A DNA stretch of 64,000 nt from JAFGXT01 sp963677165 (GTDB lineage: Bacteria; Verrucomicrobiota; Lentisphaeria; Victivallales; SZUA-371). The stretch is taken from NCBI GenBank assembly GCA_963677165.2, contig CAXXSX010000002.1, positions 1,240,001-1,304,000 of the forward strand, given 5' to 3'. A model generated the notes under the pieces. The model had not been told where the DNA came from and searched no databases. It was given only the letters and a program-made list of their open reading frames with translations. Positions 45,655-55,577 of this stretch are shown here, one piece after another; positions within the stretch are counted from its first letter, which is position 1, and each line of letters starts with the position of its first letter. Both the position numbers and the translations under genes were made by a program.

Positions 45655-45764
45655 CATTCCTAAAATCGAATCATATAGGCGGTGGCATATATCCATATCA
45701 CATGAAATACACTCATTTTATTATGGAATATCGAGTAGTCGTGAAATAATGAAAAGGAGAAAGA

Positions 45765-46238
45765 ATGATGCAGGATTTCAGCGATTGTTACAGAATTCAT
45801 GAAGCAGTACACTATCTGCGCGGCAGATGTATTCTGGAATATTGGGAAAAAGCGAAAGTCGATGATATTGTTAATCGACTGAACACGACACAGCAAAAAT
45901 ATCTGTTTGCGATCAAACGTCTCGGTCCCTGTTCGCTCAATACAGTGATGAACCATACCGGATTTTCCTGTTCCGCGACTTCTACCGCTATCGATAAACT
46001 GGTTAAACTGGGAGCGGTCAACCGGGAACGGAACCCGGAAAATCGCCGCGAAATTATTGTCAGTCTCACGCCGGAGATCGACAAACATCTGAAAGGAATC
46101 GATGAATTATTTAAGCGTCGTATTGCAGAAGTTCTATCAAGTTGCACTCCGGAAGAAACGGATATCATCATGAAAGGAGCTATCATTCTGCGAAAAAAAC
46201 TGGCGGACTATGAATTGCCGCCTCCGCAGGAATATTAA
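45765..46238 (+). CDS. MarR-family transcriptional regulator
   Basis: 157 residues with the MarR winged helix-turn-helix: QQKYLFAIKRLGPCSLNTVM, HTGFSCSATSTAIDKLVKLG and wing VNRERNPENRREIIVSLTPE. Flanking helices for dimerisation at both ends. Ribosome site AAAGGAGAAAG. Located 94 nt before an MFS transporter on the same strand; such pairs commonly form an efflux operon repressed by the MarR protein. Confidence 0.92.
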   Translation: MMQDFSDCYRIHEAVHYLRGRCILEYWEKAKVDDIVNRLNTTQQKYLFAIKRLGPCSLNTVMNHTGFSCSATSTAIDKLVKLGAVNRERNPENRREIIVSLTPEIDKHLKGIDELFKRRIAEVLSSCTPEETDIIMKGAIILRKKLADYELPPPQEY

Positions 46239-46332
46239 AAAATAACGGGTCGTATCTACTTTGTTTTATGGCACTTACGGTTAGTGACGGAGAAATGACG
46301 GATATTATATTTTAAAGGCAGGAACACAAGAA

Positions 46333-47532
46333 GTGAATATATTTAAAGAAAAGTCCGGAGCATGGGCTTTTTTCGGTAGTATCGCGGTCTGGGGTATCGC
46401 CTCGGGCTGTTTCATGGCAGCATTGAACAACTTTCTGGTCGATATCTATTCGATCACCAAAATAGAACGAGGATGGCTGGAATTTTTCCGGGAAACACCA
46501 GGACTCCTGCTGGTGTTCGTACTGGCTCTGCTTCATAAGGTCAGCGACTGGAAAATTATGCGGATCGGTACGATTATCTCTATGGTGGGGGTCGCCGGGC
46601 TGCTGGTTCCCGCCGACAAGATGATCGTAACCATGCTAATCATGGTTTGGAGTACTGGCGAACACTTGGTGATGCCGGTTCGCAAGTCGATCGCCATGAA
46701 TATTTCCATTGAAGGTCGAGAAGGACAGTCGCTTGGCTATCTGTCTTCAGTCCAGAATATCGGAACGGTTGCTGGTAATCTGATTGTGGCGCTGGTTTTC
46801 TGGTGCGGACTTCGCGCTTTTCCCGGAATCGCCCATGTCGTACTCTATAATACAATCTGGGGAGTGATCATCGTTCTGATGATTGTCAGCTGTGTTTGTA
46901 CCTTTTCCAGTAACGGACCTGACATGCCGTCGGTACGGCCCCGGCTCTACTTTCATCGCGACTTCTCGATTTATTATCTGTTGGAGCTGTTTTACGGTGC
47001 CAGGAAACAGATATTCATGACGTTCGCACCATTTGTACTGATTCTCAATTACGGGCTGACAACGTCGCAAATTGCGCTTATGCTGGGAATTTGCGCCGCC
47101 GTCAATATTTTTGCCGGACCCCAGATTGGAAAACTTACCGATAAGATCGGTTTTCGCAATATGATGATCTACGATACGGTTGTCCTGTTTTTCGTATGTA
47201 TTATGTACGGCTATGCCGGAATCTGGTTTTCCGCAAAGGTCGCGGTATGGGTTGTTTGCGGTAATTTCCTGCTGGACGCGGTACTAAGTACGACTTCGCT
47301 GGCTTCGAGCCTGTATGTGAGAAGTATCGCCGGACATCATGACAAAACCACGTCTACGCTGACCACGGGAATATCCATAAATCATTTGATTTCAATCTGT
47401 GTTGCACCGCTGGGCGGCTGGATCTGGCAGCAGTTTGGGGTTGGCACACTGTTCACGATTGCTGCCGGAATGGCAATAGCAAACTCTCTCTGCGCTACTT
47501 TGATTCCCAAAAAAACAAATGTTCAGCTTTAA
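46333..47532 (+). CDS. MFS transporter (MarR-linked)
   Basis: 399 residues, GTG start with a weak GGAAC site upstream. About 12 membrane helices: WAFFGSIAVWGIASGCFMAA opens, LTTSQIALMLGICAAVNIFA mid, and KLTDKIGFRNMMIYDTVV is the motif-A-like loop between helices 8 and 9. The first-half loop is RIGT rather than a full motif A. Substrate not readable: export of a drug or metabolite is inferred from the MarR neighbour. Confidence 0.87.
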   Translation: MNIFKEKSGAWAFFGSIAVWGIASGCFMAALNNFLVDIYSITKIERGWLEFFRETPGLLLVFVLALLHKVSDWKIMRIGTIISMVGVAGLLVPADKMIVTMLIMVWSTGEHLVMPVRKSIAMNISIEGREGQSLGYLSSVQNIGTVAGNLIVALVFWCGLRAFPGIAHVVLYNTIWGVIIVLMIVSCVCTFSSNGPDMPSVRPRLYFHRDFSIYYLLELFYGARKQIFMTFAPFVLILNYGLTTSQIALMLGICAAVNIFAGPQIGKLTDKIGFRNMMIYDTVVLFFVCIMYGYAGIWFSAKVAVWVVCGNFLLDAVLSTTSLASSLYVRSIAGHHDKTTSTLTTGISINHLISICVAPLGGWIWQQFGVGTLFTIAAGMAIANSLCATLIPKKTNVQL

Positions 47533-47568
47533 TAGATAAGCAAAAAAGGGCTGTGCAGGACAGAGATT

Positions 47569-48174
47569 CTAACATTCTTTATGCCTCGCTGCTTCTGCAT
47601 CAGCTCTGGCTATTGTTTTGTCCCGATTTTTGCGCCATGAATCTCTATAGGCAGCACAATACATAAAATATTTTTTAAGATCATCATTAAATTCTGTATT
47701 ACTTGAGAATAAATCAATATATTCATAAATTTTAGGAAGATTTATTTTATGAAAGTCCCTTGGTAATGCATAGTTACTATGCATCTCAGCGATTGCCATT
47801 GAAAACATAGCCAGTGACGCCAAAACATAATCAAAATTTTCTGAATGGTTATCGTCAAGCTTAAATTCGACTACATTGTTTTCATACCATGTACTTTGTG
47901 GACTTTTATATTCTTTATCAGCGCACCAGATGCAGTCAATATTATGAATGATGGTTTGAGTAATATCATTTGAAGAATTTAATGATAAGAATTCATCTAC
48001 TTTTTTTAATACGTTAAGAGTCGTTTCTATTTCGGATTTATCGGTTCCTTTCACATAGAAAAAACTAAAATAGTGAAATTTAACTTTAATAAAGATAAAT
48101 TTAATGAAAACAAACAACAGATTTCTGATAAGAACGCGACTTTGATGTTTTATTTTTAAGTAAAATCGATTCAT
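47569..48174 (-). CDS. Hypothetical protein with one N-terminal hydrophobic segment
   Basis: 201 residues, unrecognised. The N-terminus is basic and hydrophobic (NLLFVFIKFIFIKVKFHYFS), possibly a membrane anchor, followed by a helical region with IIHNIDCIWCADKEY and a Lys/Arg-rich C-terminus (AYRDSWRKNRDKTIARADAE). AT-rich compared with neighbours, which may indicate foreign origin. Start uncertain: the internal Met after residue 100 is too late, so the first ATG is used. Confidence 0.5.
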   Translation of the reverse strand: MNRFYLKIKHQSRVLIRNLLFVFIKFIFIKVKFHYFSFFYVKGTDKSEIETTLNVLKKVDEFLSLNSSNDITQTIIHNIDCIWCADKEYKSPQSTWYENNVVEFKLDDNHSENFDYVLASLAMFSMAIAEMHSNYALPRDFHKINLPKIYEYIDLFSSNTEFNDDLKKYFMYCAAYRDSWRKNRDKTIARADAEAARHKEC

Positions 48175-48473
48175 ATTTGGATTTCTATTCGATAAAATTA
48201 CTAGTATTTAGCATATAATATCATTGGGGTTTGGTATATTCAAATGAATCTTTCATCTAAAAACAAGTGCATTTTGTCGCCATTTTTATTACGTAATCTT
48301 GCGAAAAGATGCACAAAACAAGCTTTTTTGTCCTTTTTTGCGAAAAATAGCATAAAATGTTGATAGATTGACTTTTAAAATACAAAAAAGTGTAATATAT
48401 TCATTAAAAGAACAATAATTGTTGCGTAAGAGCGGTAGCATCTATATTTGTGCAAATATACCTGGAGCGACTT
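48175..48473 (+). promoter_or_regulatory. AT-rich promoter region of the Mth938-GT operon
   Basis: 299 nt, no gene. A -35-like TTGACT at 48368-48373 with a 17-nt spacer to TGTAAT (48391-48396) or 19 to TAATAT is the best candidate. The remaining stretch is divergent promoter sequence for the hypothetical gene. Confidence 0.4.
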
Positions 48474-48815
48474 ATGATAAACAGTTATTCATTTGGAAAA
48501 ATAGAAATAGATAACGAAATTTATAATTCGGATTTGGTTATTTTTCCTGACGGCAGAGTGGATAAAAGCTGGTGGCGCGAAAAAAGTCATTTGCTGACAG
48601 CCCGTGATCTACAGAAAGTCATTGCCGCCTGTCCTGAAGTGTTGATTGCCGGAACCGGAGTTATGGGTTGTATGAAATCATCTCCTGACCTTGAAGAATA
48701 TTTGAGGGAACGGGGAATTCATTATATAGAAGTACGTTCAGGCAGCGCTGTCGAGTTGTATAACCAATACTCTCAAACCAAAAAAACCGCTGTTTGTATT
48801 CACCTTACCTGTTAA
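48474..48815 (+). CDS. Mth938-like (DUF498/DUF598) domain protein
   Basis: 113 residues from the ATG at 48474 (CTGGAGCG ribosome site; an upstream GTG at 48450 would add eight residues). The Mth938-like fold: INSYSFGKIEIDNEIYNSDL, FPDGRVDKSWWREKSHLLTA, then EVLIAGTGVMGCMKSSPDLE and the late Tyr-Asn-rich end. Small cytosolic protein, homologous to NDUFAF3/AAMDC; molecular role unsettled. 34 nt before the glycosyltransferase gene and in one transcription unit with it. Confidence 0.85.
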   Translation: MINSYSFGKIEIDNEIYNSDLVIFPDGRVDKSWWREKSHLLTARDLQKVIAACPEVLIAGTGVMGCMKSSPDLEEYLRERGIHYIEVRSGSAVELYNQYSQTKKTAVCIHLTC

Positions 48816-48849
48816 TAACCTGTTAACAAACAGGAGTTGTTAGGGCAGT

Positions 48850-50256
48850 ATGAAGATCGGCATCGTGCATTATCGAGCTGGAAGAACCGACGGAGTATCT
48901 TTGGAAATAGAGAAACGGCGGAAGGTTCTTGAGTCTCTGGGTCACGAAGTCAGAATTATTTCAGGACCGGTATCCAGCAGCAGCGACTATGTCATAAATC
49001 TTCTCGAATTTGATTTTCCGGAAATCATTGCCATCAAAGAGAACTGTTTTGCCTGGTTCAATAATCTCGGCATGACCGCGACAGAACTGATGCAGCGAAT
49101 CAGCAATATTTCATTGCGAATCAAGGATGAATTTACCAGAATTCATGAACAGGAAAAATTTGATTTGTTACTGGTTCATAATATTTTTTCACATGGTCGC
49201 CATATTGCGGCGGCATCCGCTTTTGCACATTTTATCCGCAGCCACAATGTGGATGTTATTGCAACTCACCATGACTTCTATTGGGAACGCCGGGAATATG
49301 CTCAGCCTTCGTTTCCTGAAGTCGAAGCTTATCTAAATGAATATGTTCCGATGCGATCACCTCGGGTTAAACATATTTGTATCAATACAATTGCGCAACG
49401 CAAATTAGAGGAAAGGGGTATGAAGTCAGAAGTAATAGGGGACGTGTTCGATTTTTCTAGAAAGTCGTGGGGGAGGGATGATTTTAATTCCGATCTGTTA
49501 AAAAATATTAACGTTAATGAGGATGACTTGATTGTGTTGCAGGCAACCAGGATTGTCCGTCGTAAGGGAATCGAACTGGCAATGCATCTGGTCGCTCGCC
49601 TGGATGAATGGCGCCATTTTTTGTGTGACAAGCCATTGTACAACGGTAAAAAAATAACCTGGGACAGCAAGATCGTACTGGTTCTGGCAGGTTACGCGGA
49701 GAAGGATGCACTGGACTATGTTGCGAAATTGAAAAAGCTGGCGAAAAAACTCAATATTGAATTACGTTTTATCGGTAGTGTAATTAATCAGACACGTAAA
49801 ACAAATCCCAAACGGTATTCGCTATGGGATTCATATGCTTATGCAGACCTGGTGACGTTTCCCAGTCAATCGGAAGGTTGGGGGAATCAGTTTATCGAAG
49901 CCGTTTTCGCGCGCTGTCCGGTGGCGGTATTTGAGTATCCGGTATTCTGTAGTGATGTGAAAAGTGAAGGATACGAATATATTTCCCTTGGGCGTAAAAC
50001 CATTGAACCAGATGAATTCGGCCTGGAACAAATTGATGAAAATACGTTAGTCAATGCCTGTGCCGAAACGGTGGAATTTCTTACCAGAGAAGATACACAG
50101 GAAAGACTTGATCACAACTTTGAGCTTGGTCGAAAATACCACGACCTGTCGGTCCTGCGTGAATATTACAAGAAAAACCTTGCGAAATATACACATCCGG
50201 AGTCTAACCGTAGTTCCGAATTAATACCTTCGGAATACATTAATACCGGAACCTGA
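48850..50256 (+). CDS. GT4-type glycosyltransferase
   Basis: 468 residues, GT-B fold. N-terminal domain: KIGIVHYRAGRTDGVSLEIE (nucleotide-sugar GxGG-like loop), LLLVHNIFSHGRHIAA. C-terminal domain: LQATRIVRRKGIELAMHLVA and FPSQSEGWGNQFIEAVFARC, the E-x7-E-type donor site of GT4. Acceptor and donor unknown; similar proteins act on mannosyl or glucosyl glycans. Convergent with the chemosensory operon: only 3 nt separate the stops. Confidence 0.85.
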   Translation: MKIGIVHYRAGRTDGVSLEIEKRRKVLESLGHEVRIISGPVSSSSDYVINLLEFDFPEIIAIKENCFAWFNNLGMTATELMQRISNISLRIKDEFTRIHEQEKFDLLLVHNIFSHGRHIAAASAFAHFIRSHNVDVIATHHDFYWERREYAQPSFPEVEAYLNEYVPMRSPRVKHICINTIAQRKLEERGMKSEVIGDVFDFSRKSWGRDDFNSDLLKNINVNEDDLIVLQATRIVRRKGIELAMHLVARLDEWRHFLCDKPLYNGKKITWDSKIVLVLAGYAEKDALDYVAKLKKLAKKLNIELRFIGSVINQTRKTNPKRYSLWDSYAYADLVTFPSQSEGWGNQFIEAVFARCPVAVFEYPVFCSDVKSEGYEYISLGRKTIEPDEFGLEQIDENTLVNACAETVEFLTREDTQERLDHNFELGRKYHDLSVLREYYKKNLAKYTHPESNRSSELIPSEYINTGT

Positions 50257-50259
50257 TGA

Positions 50260-51468
50260 TTACAGTGATATTTTTAGCAGGGAGAAGTCGTCGTCAAAAG
50301 TATTGTCACCTTTGATGTCGGAGATGATTTTCAGTAATTCCGGGATATCCGGATAATGATCATCAACCCTGGTTGCCAGCAACTTGGTAAAATCACTGAA
50401 ACTCATCATAGTATCATCCGGACGGATAATTTCGAACGTTCCGTCACTGTAAACATACAAGTCATTGTATTCCTTGACCGTGACAACGCCGTTTTCATAT
50501 TTTGCGCCGTCAAGGGCTCCGATCATGGTTCCGTGGGTCTTAAGCATTTCCACTTCCACATTATCAGGGGAATCGCCATGAATCAAAGTGGCGGGAGGAT
50601 GTCCCCCTGTGGAGTAGGAGAGTTCGCGGGTTTGGCGGTTAAAAACACCATACCAGATAGTAAAGAATTTATGGTTATGTTCCTGCATTTTAAAAGCGTG
50701 GTTAAGCTGAGTGAGAACATCGGAAGGATCAAAGAAATTGGTTTTTGGTAATGTCCTTGTCCTGAGAGCTTCAAGAGCGGAAACCGAAAGCAGTGCGGCC
50801 CCTACACCATGCCCGGCAACATCCAGCAGATAGATTGCAAGATTGTCTTTATCGAGCCAGCCGTAACCGAATCCGTCACCTCCGAGCGAAGTGGAGGGAA
50901 TAAATTTCCAGTCGATTTTAATATCGTCGTCCATTGGGTCCGGAAGCAAAGAAAAAACATATTCAACCGCTTCATTGAGTTCCGTGGAAAGACTTCTCTG
51001 GGCTTCTACCATCGCTTCGAACGCGGCATCGCGTTCAAGCATATTGATGTATGCTTTTGAATGATAACGGATGCGGGCAATTAATTCGACTTTATCCGGT
51101 AGTTTTATCAGATAATCATTGGCTCCCAGGGCAAAAGCTTCGGCTTTCGTTACGGGATCCTCTTCACTGGAGAGTACGATCATGGGAATGTGGGCGGTGT
51201 TCGGTTCTGCACGGAAGTACTTCACCAGGGTAAGGCCGTCAACCTCAGGCATGATCAAATCTTGAAGAATAACGGTTGGTTTAACTTTGATCGCAGTGGA
51301 AATGGCATCTGCCGGATTCTGGCAGTAATGAAAATCCACATCTTCACCAGTCAGCATTCTTCTGACTGCTTCACCTATAATTTTCTGGTCATCAATAAGC
51401 AGGACCGTAATTCGATGGTTTCCTCCCTGTCCCGGAAGCGGCGTTTTGTTTCTGGTATCGTTCATCAT
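50260..51468 (-). CDS. Response regulator with PP2C (SpoIIE/RsbU-type) phosphatase output
   Basis: 402 residues. Receiver domain 18-140 with phosphoacceptor Asp70 (VILQDLIMPEVDG), acid pair Asp26-Asp27 and Lys124-type position (NDYLIKLPD). A coiled linker 145-175 is followed by a PP2C phosphatase: STSLGGDGFGYGWLD, LLDVAGHGVGAALLS, YSDGTFE and DDDFSLL provide the metal-binding Asp residues. Such proteins dephosphorylate an anti-sigma antagonist (STAS) to trigger partner switching. Last gene of the operon; 4-nt overlap with cheB. In the homologous Wsp operon this position holds the diguanylate cyclase WspR. Confidence 0.93.
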   Translation of the reverse strand: MMNDTRNKTPLPGQGGNHRITVLLIDDQKIIGEAVRRMLTGEDVDFHYCQNPADAISTAIKVKPTVILQDLIMPEVDGLTLVKYFRAEPNTAHIPMIVLSSEEDPVTKAEAFALGANDYLIKLPDKVELIARIRYHSKAYINMLERDAAFEAMVEAQRSLSTELNEAVEYVFSLLPDPMDDDIKIDWKFIPSTSLGGDGFGYGWLDKDNLAIYLLDVAGHGVGAALLSVSALEALRTRTLPKTNFFDPSDVLTQLNHAFKMQEHNHKFFTIWYGVFNRQTRELSYSTGGHPPATLIHGDSPDNVEVEMLKTHGTMIGALDGAKYENGVVTVKEYNDLYVYSDGTFEIIRPDDTMMSFSDFTKLLATRVDDHYPDIPELLKIISDIKGDNTFDDDFSLLKISL

Positions 51469-52511
51469 CTTCTGCGCTCCATTGACGGGCTTCCGCCGTT
51501 TGTTATTTCATATATTCTTTTGCCGATATCCTGAGGAGTAAGTATTTCATCGACAGCTCCGACTTCAATTGCGGTTTTCGGCATACCAAAAACTACGCAG
51601 CTTTCTTTATTTTGAGCAAAAGTTTTCCAGCCGTTTTGTTTAAGCTTCAGCATTCCTTCTGCTCCGTCTCTGCCGATACCGGTAAGCATAACGGCAAGTT
51701 CCCGGATCGGCCAGTTTACCGCCAGGCTTTGAAAAAAAACATCAACAGAGGGACGGAAGGGATTTTCTTCCGGTTTAACGCTGTAGCCGAGGGTTCCATT
51801 TCGGCGCATAATCAGGTGGTCGTCTGTTCCGGCAATCAGGATGGTTCCGCGGGAAGGCGCATCTCCCGGCTTGACAAGCTTGACGTTCAAGCGGCTTGAG
51901 GATTTGATCCATGAAACGAGTCCGGCTGCAAATTGACTGTCGATATGCTGGACAACGATAAACATGGCATTGACGTCTTCAGGGATAGTGGAGAGCATAT
52001 CGACAATGGCCTTAGGTCCGCCGGTAGAGGCTCCTATTGCTACCAGGAGGGGACGGTCATGGCGGGTTTCCATTCCTGTAGGCATCGTTACAGGATTGAT
52101 TCTGGCGCGAGGTTGGTTTTTTACCAGTTTTTTCAGCATGTTGATCTTGCGGATCAGTTCACTGTCGCCACCTTCCTTGGCATCGTTTTCCGTTAGTGGC
52201 GTCGCGACCGCGTCCAGAGCTCCCTCTCCAAGGGCATCGTAAACTTCCTTAATATTGCCATCGATCGTGGCGGTAACGATTAGGATCGGACACGGACTCT
52301 TTTTCATAATCAATCGTGTCGAATCGACTCCATCCATAACCGGCATTTTGATATCCATAATGATCAGGTCCGGAGTATCATCGATGGCTTTTCTGACCGC
52401 TTCCATTCCGTCTGCGGCAGTCCAGGCAATATTACAGTCAGGGATTCGTTCAACAATTCTCCTGAGGAGCTCCGTGATCATTTTCACATCGTTTACAATG
52501 GCTATTCTCAT
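51465..52511 (-). CDS. cheB: CheB methylesterase (WspF-like)
   Basis: 348 residues. Receiver domain with Asp53 (LIIMDIKMPVMDG), linker, and CheB methylesterase domain with GASTGGPKAI, VVQHIDSQFAAGL (catalytic His) and MLTGIGRDGAEGM (catalytic Asp). Removes methyl groups from the MCP. Overlaps cheA and the phosphatase gene by 4 nt on each side, so stoichiometric expression is expected. Confidence 0.95.
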   Translation of the reverse strand: MRIAIVNDVKMITELLRRIVERIPDCNIAWTAADGMEAVRKAIDDTPDLIIMDIKMPVMDGVDSTRLIMKKSPCPILIVTATIDGNIKEVYDALGEGALDAVATPLTENDAKEGGDSELIRKINMLKKLVKNQPRARINPVTMPTGMETRHDRPLLVAIGASTGGPKAIVDMLSTIPEDVNAMFIVVQHIDSQFAAGLVSWIKSSSRLNVKLVKPGDAPSRGTILIAGTDDHLIMRRNGTLGYSVKPEENPFRPSVDVFFQSLAVNWPIRELAVMLTGIGRDGAEGMLKLKQNGWKTFAQNKESCVVFGMPKTAIEVGAVDEILTPQDIGKRIYEITNGGSPSMERRR

Positions 52512-54898
52512 GAGGTGACTGCCTTTCCTGTTAATTTTTTTACTGCGTCAATCAAGGTGTTATCGTGAAAACTGCTCTTTGTTAAATAATAATTAGCTCC
52601 ACACTCCATCCCTTTCAAGCGATCTTCTTCGCGATCCTTATAGGAAACAATGATTACGGGAATATCGGTCAGACGCATATCTGATTTAATTTTGGTTACC
52701 AGTTCGAATCCATTCATGCGCGGCATATCTATGTCGGTAATGACCAGATCATAGGATACTGTTCTCACGGCGTTCCAGCCGTCGACCCCATTAACTGCGG
52801 TATCGACGGAATAGTTCTGCGATTCAAGAATATGTTTTTCCAGTTCCCGGACAGTAATAGAGTCATCAACCACCAGGATGCGCAGGGAGGTTTCTGAATC
52901 GCCGGAAGATTCTGAACGGGTAAAGTTATGCAGCAGATTGTTTTTTATTCGGTTGTCGATAGAACGGACAACATCATCAATATCGGCGATCAGAACGGTT
53001 GAACCATCGTCCAGAATGGATACGGAATTGATGCAGGTCAGTTTTCCAAGTCGTTTGTCCAGTGGTCTTACTGCGATTTTTTCCTCGCCGATAAAACGGT
53101 CCACTGCCATGGCATAGCAGTTATAGCGATCGCTTACCACCAGCAGCGGAATAATATTGTTTTCCACGCCTTTTGGCGGATATCCAAAAATATCCCGTCC
53201 GGCGACGACTCCGATATTTTTCCCGTTATATTCAACAAACTGATGATTTTCCAGGGTTTTAAGTTCTTCCACCGGAACATGCAGCAAATGATCAATGCGG
53301 TTTGCGGGAAAAGCATAAAACTCCTCGCCGATATCAACAATCAGGGATGAAACGACAGACAAGCTGACCGGAAGTCGCATTTTAAAGGCGGTGAATTCTC
53401 CCAGTTTGGTGTCAATCGTGATTTCTCCTTTTACTTCCTGGATCATATTCATTACAACATCAAGACCAACCCCGCGTCCCGAAAGTTCGGAAACGGTTTT
53501 TTTCGTAGAAAATCCCGGCAGGAACAGGAAATCCAAAACTTCATTTTCCGGCATATTCTTAGCCATATCGGAGTTGACCAGGCCGCGTTCGACAATGGTT
53601 TTCCGTAAGTTTTCGATATTGATACCGCGTCCGTCGTCCGTCATGGTAATATTGAACATTCCGGCCCAGTGAAAGGCGGAAATTACAATGGTACCGGCTT
53701 CGGATTTCCCGGAGTCCTTACGTTCTACAGGAGTTTCAAGGCCGTGGTCAATGGCGTTACGAAGCAAGTGAACCAGAGGAGCTTCCAGTTTTTCAAGAAT
53801 ATCGCGATCAAGACCGGTTTTTTCTCCGATAATTTTAAGATTGACCTTTTTCCCGAGTTTGCGTGAAACATCTCTTACCATGCGTGAAAAAACCTTGGAC
53901 AGGTCTTCAAACGGCATGATTTTACAGGCCACGACTTCATCGTAAAGTTTTTCCGAAAAGCCTTCCATTTCAAGTCCGAAATCAGAAATATTCGAAGCGA
54001 ATGCAGATAATCGCCTGAAAAGTTTATCGTAATCCTCTTTAATCATACTGCAGGAATACTGCAAATCTTCAGTCATATGGTGGTCCGGGATATATCCTAT
54101 CAGTTTTTCGAGTATATCTGAAAACAGAGAAAAATCACTTCTGATAAGTTGAAAAGTTTCTTCAACCGATCGGACTTTTTTGGTATGGATAAAAGTTTCA
54201 CCCGCAAGTCCAAGAATTTTTTCCATTCTTGGAGCCGCGACTTTGACAAGACCATCTTTAGAAGATGAAAATTTTCTGATCACTCCATTTGATTCCGATG
54301 AAGTAAAACTTTCTTCCGGCGCAGGAACTTGATCGGGTTCAGGCTCCGACTTTTCTGCCGAAGAATCCGGGAATATCTGGCCCTCAAAATTTGCGGAATC
54401 CGGGGTCGGTTTGATAACGATTTCTTCCGGCGGAGTTTCTTTTTGTGGTTTAGGCTCGGGTTTAGGCTCCGGCTCTGGACTTGCTGCTGTTTCCGGATTG
54501 CTGATAAAGTTACGGAACTCAGAGGCCATATCAATAAACTGTTTTTCATGACTTTCTGCAAATGTTTTAAAGCCGTCTTCCCCACATGTGGACATATCAG
54601 CAATAATATCAACTCCGGCCAGCAGCCGGTCAATGTGTGTACTGGTAATAGCCAGTTCATTTTTTGATACCGCCACAAAGAAATCTTCCATGGCATGAGC
54701 AAATTCCACGATTACGTCAGACTGTACGATCCTGGCTCCGCCTTTCAGGGAGTGCGCAGCCCGCATTAGAGCAGGGATATCAGACATATCGTTGGGATTT
54801 TTATCCAGTTTCAGAAGTCCGTCGCTGAGTGTTTGAGCCTGTTCTTCGGCTTCCATCAGGAACAGGTTTGTCATTGAAAATCCACTTAGGTCGCTCAT
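52508..54898 (-). CDS. cheA: Hybrid CheA-REC histidine kinase (WspE-like)
   Basis: 796 residues. Hpt domain at 1-130 with His49 (MRAAHSLKGGAR). A long Pro/Glu-rich linker (about 145-200) replaces the usual P2 domain. Dimerisation helices lead to the HATPase domain: LVHLLRNAIDHGLE (N box), TDDGRGIN (G1), FLPGFSTKKTVSELSGRGVG. CheW-like domain at ~500-650, then a C-terminal receiver (RILVVDDSITVRELEKHILE, DLVITDIDMPRMNG). The CheA-receiver fusion is the WspE type: the fused receiver may act as phosphate sink or timer. Phosphorylates CheB and the PP2C regulator. Confidence 0.95.
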   Translation of the reverse strand: MSDLSGFSMTNLFLMEAEEQAQTLSDGLLKLDKNPNDMSDIPALMRAAHSLKGGARIVQSDVIVEFAHAMEDFFVAVSKNELAITSTHIDRLLAGVDIIADMSTCGEDGFKTFAESHEKQFIDMASEFRNFISNPETAASPEPEPKPEPKPQKETPPEEIVIKPTPDSANFEGQIFPDSSAEKSEPEPDQVPAPEESFTSSESNGVIRKFSSSKDGLVKVAAPRMEKILGLAGETFIHTKKVRSVEETFQLIRSDFSLFSDILEKLIGYIPDHHMTEDLQYSCSMIKEDYDKLFRRLSAFASNISDFGLEMEGFSEKLYDEVVACKIMPFEDLSKVFSRMVRDVSRKLGKKVNLKIIGEKTGLDRDILEKLEAPLVHLLRNAIDHGLETPVERKDSGKSEAGTIVISAFHWAGMFNITMTDDGRGINIENLRKTIVERGLVNSDMAKNMPENEVLDFLFLPGFSTKKTVSELSGRGVGLDVVMNMIQEVKGEITIDTKLGEFTAFKMRLPVSLSVVSSLIVDIGEEFYAFPANRIDHLLHVPVEELKTLENHQFVEYNGKNIGVVAGRDIFGYPPKGVENNIIPLLVVSDRYNCYAMAVDRFIGEEKIAVRPLDKRLGKLTCINSVSILDDGSTVLIADIDDVVRSIDNRIKNNLLHNFTRSESSGDSETSLRILVVDDSITVRELEKHILESQNYSVDTAVNGVDGWNAVRTVSYDLVITDIDMPRMNGFELVTKIKSDMRLTDIPVIIVSYKDREEDRLKGMECGANYYLTKSSFHDNTLIDAVKKLTGKAVTS

Positions 54899-55572
54899 CG
54901 AAGCCTCCTTTCCAGAAAATCGGTAATCAGCCCGGAGTCGAGCATTCCAACAGTAATATCATTATATTGGAATACAGACTCAATATAGCATGGTCTGGCA
55001 TTGGCAACTGTAGCAGGAAGAGGACCGGTATCAGACAGTTTGTACCTGGAGATGTCGAGGATTTCGTCGGCAGCAAAAACCCACGGAGTGTCTTCCGGAC
55101 CAATGCCGACAAGCCGTTGTCCGAACAGGGTGGTTTCAGATTCCGTCAGCGCCGCTTCTGTGCCGATCAAAGCTTCCAGAGAAAAACAGAGTTCAATAGA
55201 ACCTTTAATATTGACCATGCCACGCAGTATATTGTCGGATTTTCCGGGAACAGAGTGAATACCGACCGGACGAGAAATATGCCTGACAGAAGAGGCCGAA
55301 AGAGCCAGCCATTCGCGACCAATCCGGAATATGAAAACCGGCTGGCTGAGTTCTTCCTCAGTTTCTTTTTCTCCAGTCAGAATTTCGGTCCATTCCTCAA
55401 GGTAACCTTGAGGGGCTTTGGAGGCAAGCAGCATTTTTGCCCCGGACTGGAACACATGACAGTTACGACAGTGAATCAGGTCATTGAGCATCTCACAGGA
55501 TGGTGCTTCTTCGGACCAGATACCAATGGTATTCCAGCAATAATCGTTTTTATGTTTTGATTTCTTTTCCAT
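54895..55572 (-). CDS. CheW-like coupling protein with N-terminal Cys cluster (WspD-like)
   Basis: 225 residues. C-terminal ~140 residues form a CheW domain (FIFRIGREWLALSASSVRHI, ILRGMVNIKGSIELCFSLEA). The N-terminal ~60 residues carry C12-x13-C26-x8-C35-x2-C38 (YCWNTIGIW, HCRNC), like the N-terminal extension I recall for WspD. The four Cys could bind metal, which is inference. Second CheW of the operon, located between cheR and cheA with 4-nt overlap with cheA. Confidence 0.9.
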   Translation of the reverse strand: MEKKSKHKNDYCWNTIGIWSEEAPSCEMLNDLIHCRNCHVFQSGAKMLLASKAPQGYLEEWTEILTGEKETEEELSQPVFIFRIGREWLALSASSVRHISRPVGIHSVPGKSDNILRGMVNIKGSIELCFSLEALIGTEAALTESETTLFGQRLVGIGPEDTPWVFAADEILDISRYKLSDTGPLPATVANARPCYIESVFQYNDITVGMLDSGLITDFLERRLR

Positions 55573-55577
55573 GAACC

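Larger units (their letters stand above)
45364..45764 (+). other. 401-nt divergent intergenic region
   Basis: Lies between the divergent AraC and MarR genes. A 61-codon plus-strand frame from 45431 has no ribosome site or family signature and is probably chance. The functional content seen is the MarR promoter and palindrome described separately. Confidence 0.5.
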
